Positions 31,908 through 39,171 of a stretch of 39,171 nt of DNA are shown here, one piece after another. Each line of letters begins with the position of its first letter. Position 1 is the stretch's first letter. The notes beneath the pieces are model-generated. The model worked only from the letters and a program-made list of their open reading frames with translations, had not been told where the DNA came from and ran no database searches. Location of the stretch: contig CAZMCH010000033.1 in the NCBI GenBank assembly GCA_964564735.1, positions 1 through 39,171 of the forward strand. The letters are read 5' to 3'. The stretch comes from CAZMCH01 sp964564735. GTDB lineage: Bacteria; Poribacteria; DTPJ01. A program made the translations under genes and the position numbers.

Positions 31908-33332
31908 CTAACTATCTTTGCCTTTTGGTAAGTGTATTATAAATGTTGTATGAGTTGGTTCGCTTTCTACAGAAATATCACCATTGTTATCATCAATTAG
32001 CTTTTTTACTATTGAAAGACCTAAACCAACACCTTTCTCTTTGGTTGTAAAAAATGGATCGAATATTTTTTCAAGATTTTCTTTTGGGATTGATGGTCCT
32101 GTGTTGCTAATGGCAATTTCAACTAAATCATCATTAAAATTACTCTGAATTTTAAGCTCACCACCATTGGGCATTACTTGAAGGGCGTTTTTGAAGATGT
32201 TTATAAAAACTCTTTTTATCTGTTTTGGATCAACATAAATCTTAATTTTATAATCAACATTAGATAGAAATCTTACATCTCTTTTTTGAAACTCTGGCGC
32301 AAGTAAGAATTTTGCATCATCAATTATTGAGTTAAGTAAAACATTTTCCTTAATTGGTTCAGCAGGTCTTGCATATTCAAGAAACTGGGTAACAATCTCA
32401 TTTAGATTTCGGACTTCTTTTATAATCTTTTCAACATACTCTTTTGATTCGCCATCAAGGTCTTCGGCAAGCAAACCTGCAAATATCTCTATCCCCCCAA
32501 GAGGATTTCTTATTTCATGAGCAACTCCCGCCAACATCATTCGCATCCTATTATCTCTTTCTATAATACCATTACGCATCGTTTCCAGAGCATTTCCGAG
32601 ATAACCGAGTTCATCTTTTGAATCAATTTTTATAACCTGATCAAAATTGCCTTTGCCAATCATCTCTGTTGCATTAACTAGCTTCTCTATTGGTTTTGTT
32701 ATAGTCTTGGCAAATATAAATCCTATCGCAATAGTTATCAGAATACTGACAACGGCGAATATTACAACATTTCTTCCAAAAGCCCTTATTGCCTGCATAA
32801 AAGTAGCACTTGTATCAACTCCAACAGCAGCAACAACAACGCCATTAGCTTTAATTGGTGCATAGCCCGATTTATAGTATATATTATCATCGCCCTTAAA
32901 TAGAACCGTATGAACGGATTTACCACTCCAAAGGCTTTCTAATTCTGTTTTTTCAAACCTTAGCCTGATATATTCCGTTCCTATTGGAACATTCTCATCT
33001 GTATCAACAAGACTTCGGTTATCTTTATTAAATATATAAAGGCGTTTAATATCAGTGGCTTGCTTAACATTGTTTAGCTTGTTCAGTATATTTGCATAAG
33101 TCAAAGTTCTTTCATCACCCGGAGCCAATTGAATAATAAAGAGTCCATCGATTTGTGTTGTAACTGCCTGTGAAATTGCTACCAGTTTCCCGCCAAGCTC
33201 CTCATCAAGACTATTTTTTGCTGATCTATAAAGAAACCATCCTGTTGATCCAACAAAGATTGTTACAAACAAAACAAATGTAATGACAAGCTTATTTCCA
33301 ATACGACCTTTATAGGTATATTCTTTTCTCAT
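31908..33332 (-). CDS. Membrane sensor histidine kinase (periplasmic sensor-HAMP-HisKA-HATPase)
   Basis: This 474-residue kinase has transmembrane helices at about 13-34 and 187-208. They enclose a 150-residue periplasmic sensor that looks like a CACHE-type fold (KRLYIFNKDNRSLVDT, YYKSGYAPIKANGVVVAAVG, VDTSATF). A HAMP linker (TKPIEKLVNATEMIGKGNF) leads to the H-box LAGVAHEIRNPLGG with His272. Then come the ATPase motifs NIFKNALQVM, SNTGPSIPKENLEKIF, DPFFTTK and GVGLGLSIVK. The regulator gene follows immediately (TAG then ATG), so they form a cognate pair. There is no Shine-Dalgarno before the ATG; the predicted sigma54 transcript would start only a couple of bases upstream, which fits a leaderless mRNA. 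The sensed ligand is unknown; CACHE sensors often bind small organic molecules. Confidence 0.93.
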   Translation of the reverse strand: MRKEYTYKGRIGNKLVITFVLFVTIFVGSTGWFLYRSAKNSLDEELGGKLVAISQAVTTQIDGLFIIQLAPGDERTLTYANILNKLNNVKQATDIKRLYIFNKDNRSLVDTDENVPIGTEYIRLRFEKTELESLWSGKSVHTVLFKGDDNIYYKSGYAPIKANGVVVAAVGVDTSATFMQAIRAFGRNVVIFAVVSILITIAIGFIFAKTITKPIEKLVNATEMIGKGNFDQVIKIDSKDELGYLGNALETMRNGIIERDNRMRMMLAGVAHEIRNPLGGIEIFAGLLAEDLDGESKEYVEKIIKEVRNLNEIVTQFLEYARPAEPIKENVLLNSIIDDAKFLLAPEFQKRDVRFLSNVDYKIKIYVDPKQIKRVFINIFKNALQVMPNGGELKIQSNFNDDLVEIAISNTGPSIPKENLEKIFDPFFTTKEKGVGLGLSIVKKLIDDNNGDISVESEPTHTTFIIHLPKGKDS

Positions 33333-33344
33333 AATTATAAAATG

Positions 33345-33361
33345 AGCAATATTTATGCCAA
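33345..33361 (-). promoter_or_regulatory. Sigma54 (-24/-12) promoter of the kinase/regulator/envelope operon
   Basis: The minus strand reads TTGGCATAAATATTGCT. The GG and GC dinucleotides are exactly 10 nt apart, and the sequence matches the TTGGCA-N6-TTGC(A/T) consensus. It lies just upstream of the kinase ATG (33332), so transcription would start about 2 nt before the ATG. The operon itself encodes a sigma54 activator, which supports the call. Confidence 0.65.
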
Positions 33362-33380
33362 TCTATCAATGTGTTATTGA

Positions 33381-33415
33381 AGCTACAGGTATCATGCAAA
33401 TAAATACCTATAGCT
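33381..33415. promoter_or_regulatory. Inverted repeat, candidate enhancer site for the sigma54 regulator
   Basis: AGCTACAGGTAT and ATACCTATAGCT are 12-bp arms with one mismatch, separated by 11 bp. The centre is about 60 bp upstream of the predicted sigma54 transcription start. No T tract follows on the minus strand, which argues against its being only a terminator of the upstream URO-D-like gene. Binding by the adjacent NtrC-type regulator is an inference. Confidence 0.5.
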
Positions 33416-33441
33416 ACATTAAAATCCGTTAAATGCTTCTT

Positions 33442-34464
33442 TTATTCCTTATTGTCAACCCAGTATGTTGCGTATTTATCTAATGCTCTTACACAGGCTT
33501 CTATATTCTCAATAGGTGTTCCGGGATAAACTCCCCAAACCATACTCAAACCACCGTTTGGAGAACCAAGTGTCCTGATGCAATTTAGTATATGTGCGTC
33601 AACCTCATCTGGAGTTCCAAAGACCGTTATTTTCTGACGATCTATATCAAGATGAATATAGGCTTTGCCCTTTGCAAGACGTTTTATGTTTTCAAGCCCG
33701 TTCACAAGGTCTTGTGGGTTTACGCTTGAAACGCCAAGCTCAATAAGCTCAGGAATTATATCATTTATATACCCGTCAGAATGTAATGATGTATGAACAC
33801 CATGCGCCCTGCAATATGACATGATGCGTTTATATGACGGCTTTACATATTTCCGCCAATCCTCAAGGCTTATGGGCAAGGACGTTTGCATACCCATATC
33901 ATCACCAAAGCCGATTGTTGTAACACCACATTCAATCCAGCGTTTGACAACCTCAAACCAATAGTTTTCTACGATTGCTATAAGATCATAAAGCTCAGGT
34001 CGGTCATCGGCAATATCCATCATGAGATTATTAAATCCCCTCAGATATGTCATTCTAAGAAAGATAAATCCATGATCCGTTCCGCCATGACTGACATTTC
34101 CTTCTTTATTTGCCTTCTCAATGTTCTCTTTTTGCTGTTTCCAATCAGTAAATGCATCTGGATCGGGTGGAATGTATGTTTTCAGCTTGTCCCATGATGA
34201 AATGGGATGCTCAATACAAATACCATCAAGTGAATCAAGAGGATATATCCATTTTTCATGCCATTGATTTACAACTTCGGTATTTGCCTTAACTCCCGGT
34301 GATTTGCTGATACCAACTCCAACATACTTTGAGAATCCCACCATCCAATCTAGCCTATCGCCATATTTTTCGTATACTGGATGCGTTATCCCAACACCTG
34401 TTCTAACGATTGGATCATCTTTTTCTAGTGCCATTTGAAAATAGAATCTTTCTTTTCCTGTCAT
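33442..34464 (-). CDS. URO-D-like protein paired with a permease
   Basis: This 340-residue protein of the URO-D/COG0407 superfamily is predicted to be a cytoplasmic TIM barrel. It has the family's N-terminal GKERFYFQMAL, the mid-barrel GFGDDMGMQTSLPIS, and the characteristic LHSDGYINDIIPELIELGV followed by VNPQDLVNGLENIKRL and HLDIDRQ. The loop that binds zinc as H-x-C in MtaA-type enzymes is H-S-D here, and no Cys pair follows, so it differs both from MtaA and from the first URO-D-like protein (H-C-H) in this window. The ribosome-binding site GGAGG lies 5 nt before the ATG. It starts 47 bp after the large permease gene on the same strand. A role in breakdown of whatever the permease imports is a guess; no reaction is established for this group. 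Confidence 0.8.
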   Translation of the reverse strand: MTGKERFYFQMALEKDDPIVRTGVGITHPVYEKYGDRLDWMVGFSKYVGVGISKSPGVKANTEVVNQWHEKWIYPLDSLDGICIEHPISSWDKLKTYIPPDPDAFTDWKQQKENIEKANKEGNVSHGGTDHGFIFLRMTYLRGFNNLMMDIADDRPELYDLIAIVENYWFEVVKRWIECGVTTIGFGDDMGMQTSLPISLEDWRKYVKPSYKRIMSYCRAHGVHTSLHSDGYINDIIPELIELGVSSVNPQDLVNGLENIKRLAKGKAYIHLDIDRQKITVFGTPDEVDAHILNCIRTLGSPNGGLSMVWGVYPGTPIENIEACVRALDKYATYWVDNKE

Positions 34465-34511
34465 TTAAACCTCCAATTAAATCATAAAGAAACATAAGTT
34501 TATAATATTCT

Positions 34512-36440
34512 TTACCAGTCCTTAAACGCATAGGTCGGTTTACCTGTTAGCAAGCCAATTATACCCCAAACACTGCCAACAACAAAATCGCCAAGTATCA
34601 AGCCCATAAACAGCGGAAAAGCCTTTCTATAAGCCTTTATTCCGCCATATTTTAATATAGCCCATTTTGTCAGCCAAACTACAAAAAAAGGGAACCATAG
34701 CTTATCAAAATGGTAATATCCCGCAAGTGGATAACCCAAAGGATGAAGACTCCACCACAAAAATCTCAAACGCATAAATGTATTAATAAGAACAAATATA
34801 AAACCAATAAAAGTTGCTGTCAAGAATGTTGTATCTGTTTCAATGGGATTGACTATCCATCTTTCGATTGTATCATAGGCAGTAACTCCCCGCCATGCAG
34901 CAATACCACCCAATTTATAGTTAAATTGAAGAAACGCCCATGATGTTATAAGTAAGCCAACATAAACAGATACCATCATAAGTATCCATAATTTTTTAGT
35001 ATTTATGCCCGATCTTTCTGCTAATTTAAAGCTTTCAAGCTGAAATGGTGTTGGGCTATTTCGAAACTCCTTTGTCATTGTCCAAAAAGGTGCTGAAACA
35101 GTTAAGGTCTGCGCGGATATTTTTCTGCTACCGATAGTTGCAATTATGAGTTGTAGTGGTCCCGAATAATGTATTCCCTGCAACGGAGGACCAAGCTCTG
35201 CTCTCATTCTTGTATATGCAAATGAAATAGTAAAGTATATCAAAAAAAAGCTGATTGCGAAAAGTGCAGACATACCCGCTTCATAACAGAAAATCACCAA
35301 AAAAGCCATACCTAAAAGTGTTCCAATAACTGCAAAACGATAACTCATAGGCACTTTTGAGTCGTTAGCATAGTCTTGATTGCTTAACCCAAGAATACGT
35401 CTTATCACTTGAGAAAATGGCTTGCGAAACATCCAAATTGATACTAACGCTATGCCAAGATATGCACCAAGTATCTGTTGATCTTCAAATGGATAACCCG
35501 GAAGGTTTAGTCCAGCAATACTCCCAAAAATTCTTTCTAATTTCCATACCAAATAAAAGAACCAGCATGAAAAAAGCAAATCAAGCGGTATTGGAAACGC
35601 AAGCCCTAACGCATAAGGCGAAATATATAGAGATGTTGCACCCACAGAATTCAAAGGACGTTCGGAAAAGTGTGAACCAAGGTCATATTTAATAGGTATC
35701 TTTGGAAATATACTTGAGAAAAGGCTGAGTCCATTAGACATGCCGATACACAAAGCAGCACAAAATCCAATAAGAAGCAATCTATTTCCATAGAAACTCC
35801 TAAACGAATCCATACGTGTCATTTCATAAGGAAGTTGAGTTAATGGATATGTTAATTTTTCTCTTTCGATCCATTGCTTTCTGATTATAACATTTATACA
35901 AATTGTTACAAATGTAATCACTGTTAGAAAAAGCGTCCACCATAGCATAGGTTTTAGCCAACCTTTAATATGTGATACATTAAATATAGTCGACTCACCC
36001 TCATAAAAGCCTCTTAACACCTTATCATCATTAACGCTTAACCATGATGGAACATATCTCCAAAAAAGCGATTGCCATTCATTTTCGGGTGTTGCAAACC
36101 ATTTTGAAGTTCCCAATGTGCAAAAAAGGCTTTGACTAAAATCATGTCCACTAACAGTAACAGACATTATTAATATGGTATATATTGTTAACAATTCCCT
36201 TTGGTTAAGAGCGTGACTTTTGATTATTTTCTTTATGGCAAAATTAGCGATAACTGCAAACATAAGGCAAAAAACAGCATTGAAAAAAATCGCCATTGTA
36301 GTTGGATATTGCGCCCCCCATACCGATTCCCATTGCACAACAAGATAAACATTGACTGGTATCATCGCAAAACCAATTAGAATGGCGCGCAACGTTACTC
36401 CATCATTTGATCTATTAAGCATGTTTTGATATTGTTCCAT
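34512..36440 (-). CDS. Large polytopic membrane protein (DUF6784/DUF6785-like), putative permease
   Basis: The roughly 642-residue protein has about a dozen or more hydrophobic helices spread over its length and conserved polar loops: LNLPGYPFEDQQILGAYLG, MRAELGPPLQGIHYSGPLQ, SAPFWTMTKEFRNSPTPFQL, and LRFLWWSLHPLGYPLAG near the C-terminus. From memory these resemble the DUF6784/DUF6785 proteins of planctomycete- and Poribacteria-like genomes, which have OPT-transporter-like topology and no known substrate. No ATPase or binding protein is adjacent, so a secondary transporter is the likeliest role. Two starts are possible, ATG 36455 and ATG 36440; an AGGTGG lies just ahead of the latter, so I chose it. 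The gene lies between the REC-PP2C phosphatase (65 bp upstream) and the URO-D-like gene (47 bp downstream) with no terminator in either gap. Confidence 0.75.
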   Translation of the reverse strand: MEQYQNMLNRSNDGVTLRAILIGFAMIPVNVYLVVQWESVWGAQYPTTMAIFFNAVFCLMFAVIANFAIKKIIKSHALNQRELLTIYTILIMSVTVSGHDFSQSLFCTLGTSKWFATPENEWQSLFWRYVPSWLSVNDDKVLRGFYEGESTIFNVSHIKGWLKPMLWWTLFLTVITFVTICINVIIRKQWIEREKLTYPLTQLPYEMTRMDSFRSFYGNRLLLIGFCAALCIGMSNGLSLFSSIFPKIPIKYDLGSHFSERPLNSVGATSLYISPYALGLAFPIPLDLLFSCWFFYLVWKLERIFGSIAGLNLPGYPFEDQQILGAYLGIALVSIWMFRKPFSQVIRRILGLSNQDYANDSKVPMSYRFAVIGTLLGMAFLVIFCYEAGMSALFAISFFLIYFTISFAYTRMRAELGPPLQGIHYSGPLQLIIATIGSRKISAQTLTVSAPFWTMTKEFRNSPTPFQLESFKLAERSGINTKKLWILMMVSVYVGLLITSWAFLQFNYKLGGIAAWRGVTAYDTIERWIVNPIETDTTFLTATFIGFIFVLINTFMRLRFLWWSLHPLGYPLAGYYHFDKLWFPFFVVWLTKWAILKYGGIKAYRKAFPLFMGLILGDFVVGSVWGIIGLLTGKPTYAFKDW

Positions 36441-36504
36441 TCCACCACCTATCATATTTTTTGATGTTGAATAAGGAATAAATCGCTAGTTTTATAGGGC
36501 ATAA

Positions 36505-37698
36505 TTATTGGGTATGACTATATCTAAAGACAAGGAGAGTTAGATCATCCTCTGTATAAAAGCCATCTGCAAAGGCTTCTGCGGAATATATCATTGACTC
36601 GATAAAAGCCTTCGGAGATATATGCAAATTATGGCTTATGGCTTTTTGCATTTCTTCTTTACCAAATTGTATGCGCTCATTATTAGATAATTCTACCAAG
36701 CCATCTGTAAACATGAATACCATGTCAGAATCATCAAGCTGAATCTCATAGCATTGATAGCTAACATCAGGCATCATACCAAGTGCAGAACCTATCTCAC
36801 CAGATAACTCCATAAAATTATCTGCCTGAGTCTTTATGATATATGGTCTAGGATGACCAGCATTTGAGTATGACATGATACCGCTATTTGTATCAATTAT
36901 AGCGGTAAATGCTGTTATAAAGATAGGAAGATTACTGGATTGCATTAAACTATAGAACTGCTGATTTAATTTTAATAATGCTAAATCAGGAGTTATAACC
37001 TCGTCTTTTAATTGAACCAACAAGGTTTTTACAATACCTGTTATCATTGCCGCCTGAGGTCCATGACCCATTACATCACATATTATAACAGCAACCTTTG
37101 ACGGTGTAAGTCTTTCAATATCAAAGAAATCTCCACCTACTATAAGTGATGGTATATATCTATGGCAAAACTCAATATTGGAGACTTCGGGATAGCTATG
37201 GGGCATTAGTGCTTGCTGAACTTCTTTTGCAAGTGCGAGTTCTTCCTCAAATCGTTTATTCGCTGCTATTATTTCGTCCTGTAAGTTTTTTACACGCAAT
37301 AAAGATCGGACTCTTGCAAGCAATTCGTATCGGTCAAAGGGCTTTTTTATAAAATCATCAGCACCATCATTTAGCGATTGTATACGTTTTTCTGTTCCAC
37401 CTTCATAGGCGGTTATCATAACTATTGGTATCCAACGATTTCGCTGTTTTTTCCGAATTATGCGACATACCTCGTTCCCATCCATTGCAGGCATCATTAT
37501 ATCAAGCAATATAAGGTCTGGGTATTCAGATTCCACTTTTTCTAAGGCTTCTTGACCATTATAAGCAGGTATAACTTCATAGCCTTCAGATTTCAAATTT
37601 AGCTCAAGTAATCTTACATTTTGAGGAACATCATCAACAACTAATATTCTGGGCTTTGTGCTTATTAATGCCATAATTTTAATATGAAACCAAAGCAT
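36505..37698 (-). CDS. Response regulator with PP2C/RsbU-type serine phosphatase output
   Basis: This 397-residue protein has an N-terminal receiver (Asp66 in LILLDIMMP, Lys in KKPFDR), a coiled linker (LQDEIIAANKRFEEELALAKEVQQALMP), and a C-terminal SpoIIE/PPM-type phosphatase. The phosphatase has the metal-binding acidic motifs GGDFFDIE, ICDVMGHGPQAAM, FTDGLVE and EDDLTLL. Such proteins dephosphorylate anti-sigma-factor antagonists in partner-switching pathways. No antagonist or anti-sigma factor is in the window. The ATG at 37698 overlaps the stop of the upstream receiver gene as TAATG, with no other ribosome-binding site, so coupling is likely; an internal ATG at 37674 is a possible alternative start. 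It is the last gene of the three-gene signalling cluster before the permease. Confidence 0.93.
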   Translation of the reverse strand: MLWFHIKIMALISTKPRILVVDDVPQNVRLLELNLKSEGYEVIPAYNGQEALEKVESEYPDLILLDIMMPAMDGNEVCRIIRKKQRNRWIPIVMITAYEGGTEKRIQSLNDGADDFIKKPFDRYELLARVRSLLRVKNLQDEIIAANKRFEEELALAKEVQQALMPHSYPEVSNIEFCHRYIPSLIVGGDFFDIERLTPSKVAVIICDVMGHGPQAAMITGIVKTLLVQLKDEVITPDLALLKLNQQFYSLMQSSNLPIFITAFTAIIDTNSGIMSYSNAGHPRPYIIKTQADNFMELSGEIGSALGMMPDVSYQCYEIQLDDSDMVFMFTDGLVELSNNERIQFGKEEMQKAISHNLHISPKAFIESMIYSAEAFADGFYTEDDLTLLVFRYSHTQ

Positions 37699-38081
37699 TA
37701 TTTATTAATCTTTGGTTTACTGATTATCTCCGCAATTTTAATAGGTAATTGGCGTGTATCTATTGGCTTGCTTATATAGTCATCACAACCAGCCTCAAGG
37801 ATTCGTTCTTTATCCCCTTTCATTGCATAAGCTGTAAGTGCAATTATGGGAATATCTTTTGTTTCTTTTTGATCCCTGATTTTCTTTGTTAGCTCTAAAC
37901 CATCCATTTGTGGCAGTTGAATATCCAGTAATATCAGATCGGGTATATTTTCTTTTAGTTGATTTATTGCTTCCTCTGCTGTTGTTGCCTCCATAAGTTC
38001 ATAGCCTTTGGATTGTAATATTATCCTAACAAGCTTTCTATTTTTATCGTTATCTTCTACAACCAATATTTTATTTGGCAT
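37698..38081 (-). CDS. Single-domain response regulator (DivK/CheY-like)
   Basis: This 127-residue receiver domain has no output module. Acidic residues are at 9-10 (VVEDND), phospho-acceptor Asp53 in LILLDIQLP, the switch Thr in ALTAYAM, and Lys in ISKPID. The frame extends to a GTG at 38090, but AGGTG there acts as the ribosome-binding site for the ATG at 38081. The upstream hybrid kinase gene ends at 38087, 6 bp before it, and the REC-PP2C gene overlaps its end, so all three are made together. It probably shuttles phosphate between the hybrid kinase and another protein. Confidence 0.92.
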   Translation of the reverse strand: MPNKILVVEDNDKNRKLVRIILQSKGYELMEATTAEEAINQLKENIPDLILLDIQLPQMDGLELTKKIRDQKETKDIPIIALTAYAMKGDKERILEAGCDDYISKPIDTRQLPIKIAEIISKPKINK

Positions 38082-38086
38082 TTTGA

Positions 38087-39171
38087 TCACCTGTTTTTTT
38101 GATAAATCTCAATACGCCTTATTTCTTCTAATATGCTAGTTCTAATATCTCCGCCCTTATTTATTATTGAAAGGACTTTGCTGTTAAGCCTTTGTCTGTC
38201 CTCTGCATCTAGTTCTTTCATCGAGCTTATTATTATGGGAATGTTTTTTGTTCCAAAATGCTCTTTTAATGCTTTCACCACATCAAATCCATTTACGTTT
38301 GGCATTATAAGATCAAGTATAATTAAATCTGGTTTTACATCAATGGCTTTTTTTATTCCATCGTTGCCATTATCCGAATGTAAAACAATATATCCTTCAT
38401 TTGATAATATTGATTCCATTAATCTAATGTCTTCATAATTATCATCTATTATGAGTATAACGGGATTTCCATTTTTTTGTTGTGTCTTGATCTCTAATTT
38501 ATTAAGTATGCTTGTAAGTTGATCTTTATCTATGGGCTTTACAAGATACCCAATTGCACCCATGCTAAATCCAAAACCTTGATCATCAACAATTGAGATT
38601 ATTATTATAGGTATATCTTTTGTTTCTGGATAGCCTTTCAGCTCTTGCATTATTTGCCAGCCATCTTTTTTAGGTAACATTATATCGAGAGTTATTGCAA
38701 AAGGCTTTAGCTCTAAAGCCTTTTTTATAGCCTCATCTCCATCTGCAACTATTTCAGTTCCATAGCCAATTTCATTTAGATATATGCTAAGCAATTGGGA
38801 TGCGTGGGGATTATCTTCAACAATGAGTATTATTTTTTCTTTGTTTTGTGATGGTTTTATCTTCATTAATTCATGTGCTTCAGCACTAATTATCGATTTA
38901 TGCAAGGTATCTTCGCTATAAATTCTTGGTATTGTAAATATAAATTTACTCCCTTTGCCTAATCCTTCACTTTCAACCCATATTTTGCCTCCATGAAGTT
39001 CTACAAGCCTTTTTGTCAAGGCAAGTCCCAATCCTGTCCCCTCAAATTGACGTGATTGTGATGAATCAACTTGCTTAAACTCATCAAATATCACTTCATG
39101 ATCTTTACGATCTATACCTATACCTGTATCAGATACAGATACTATGAAATTATCATCGTCATATTCTAAAT
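38087..39171 (-). CDS. Hybrid histidine kinase C-terminal part with two receiver domains (5' end outside window)
   Basis: The frame stays open to the window edge, so only the C-terminal 360 or so residues are seen. They begin inside the ATPase domain (VSVSDTGIGIDRKDHEVIFD, then QFEGTGLGLALTKRLVELHG). Two receivers follow in tandem: one starting near ILIVEDNPHA with its acceptor Asp in FAITLDIMLP, and one starting near ILIIDDNYED with its Asp in LIILDLIMP. The H-box and any sensor are upstream and unseen. Two receivers followed by a separate receiver gene and a REC-PP2C gene suggest a multistep phosphorelay. Confidence 0.92.
   Translation of the reverse strand, partial: LEYDDDNFIVSVSDTGIGIDRKDHEVIFDEFKQVDSSQSRQFEGTGLGLALTKRLVELHGGKIWVESEGLGKGSKFIFTIPRIYSEDTLHKSIISAEAHELMKIKPSQNKEKIILIVEDNPHASQLLSIYLNEIGYGTEIVADGDEAIKKALELKPFAITLDIMLPKKDGWQIMQELKGYPETKDIPIIIISIVDDQGFGFSMGAIGYLVKPIDKDQLTSILNKLEIKTQQKNGNPVILIIDDNYEDIRLMESILSNEGYIVLHSDNGNDGIKKAIDVKPDLIILDLIMPNVNGFDVVKALKEHFGTKNIPIIISSMKELDAEDRQRLNSKVLSIINKGGDIRTSILEEIRRIEIYQKNR

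Noticed and set aside
33381..33415. Inverted repeat as a simple terminator of the upstream URO-D-like gene
   Set aside because: No T tract follows on the transcribed side and the 11-bp spacer is long for a terminator loop. The position ahead of a sigma54 promoter fits an activator site better, though a dual role is possible.
1..39171. CRISPR arrays, tRNA or rRNA genes, prophage or complete insertion sequences
   Set aside because: No regularly spaced direct repeats, cloverleaf-like sequences, integrase or intact transposase frames were seen on either strand.

Overview
The window is AT-rich (GC roughly in the mid-30s percent by eye) and comes from a Gram-negative-type bacterium that uses the standard genetic code, since TAA, TAG and TGA all end intact genes. 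Several features point to the FCB/PVC neighbourhood or a candidate phylum such as Poribacteria. These are two proteins with type IX secretion (T9SS)-type C-terminal sorting domains, a PorU-like C25 peptidase followed directly by a PorV-family barrel, a LamG surface protein, and a set of sugar-acting genes (Gfo/Idh/MocA, GH38, GH4, LarA-like, URO-D-like, a large permease of unknown function). The phylum is an inference; there is no rRNA or other phylogenetic marker here. Bases 22176-22185 are an assembly gap.

Layout. 1-1534 (+): C-terminal part of a secreted FG-GAP/fibronectin-like protein with a T9SS tail. 1559-5320 (-): PIG-L deacetylase, a small four-helix membrane protein and penicillin-binding protein 1C. 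5321-6202: a mostly non-coding stretch that may hold a decayed transposase fragment. 6203-7225 (+): a dehydrogenase, separated by a bidirectional terminator from a three-gene (-) operon (URO-D-like, SDR, GH38 alpha-mannosidase; 7418-11934). A divergent control region (11935-12249) separates that operon from a LarA-like racemase (12250-13494, +). 13616-20481 (+): the PorU/PorV-like pair. 20482-21063: an intergenic region dominated by a compound inverted repeat. 21064-23267 (+): LamG protein, endonuclease III (interrupted by the gap), and a carbohydrate-binding-like exported protein with an in-frame TGA. 23280-26824 (-): two tandem paralogous hybrid histidine kinases. 26954-28246 (+): a GH4 glycosidase. 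28294-33332 (-): a four-gene operon of sensor kinase, sigma54-type regulator, exported coiled-coil protein and beta-barrel. 33442-36440 (-): a second URO-D-like protein with a large permease. 36505-39171 (-): a signalling cluster of REC-PP2C phosphatase, single-domain receiver and the end of a hybrid kinase.

Three themes run through the region. The first is export and surface display: T9SS-type tails, a PorU/PorV-like attachment pair, and a second shared C-terminal tail (T/S-W-G-x-I-K) on two exported proteins. The second is breakdown of unusual glycans or sugar acids, with two URO-D-like proteins in catabolic or transport operons rather than with haem genes. The third is dense phosphotransfer signalling. 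The strongest candidate for an undescribed unit is the kinase/sigma54-regulator/coiled-coil/barrel operon. It is preceded by a full-consensus sigma54 promoter and a near-perfect inverted repeat, which suggests an autoregulated envelope-sensing module.
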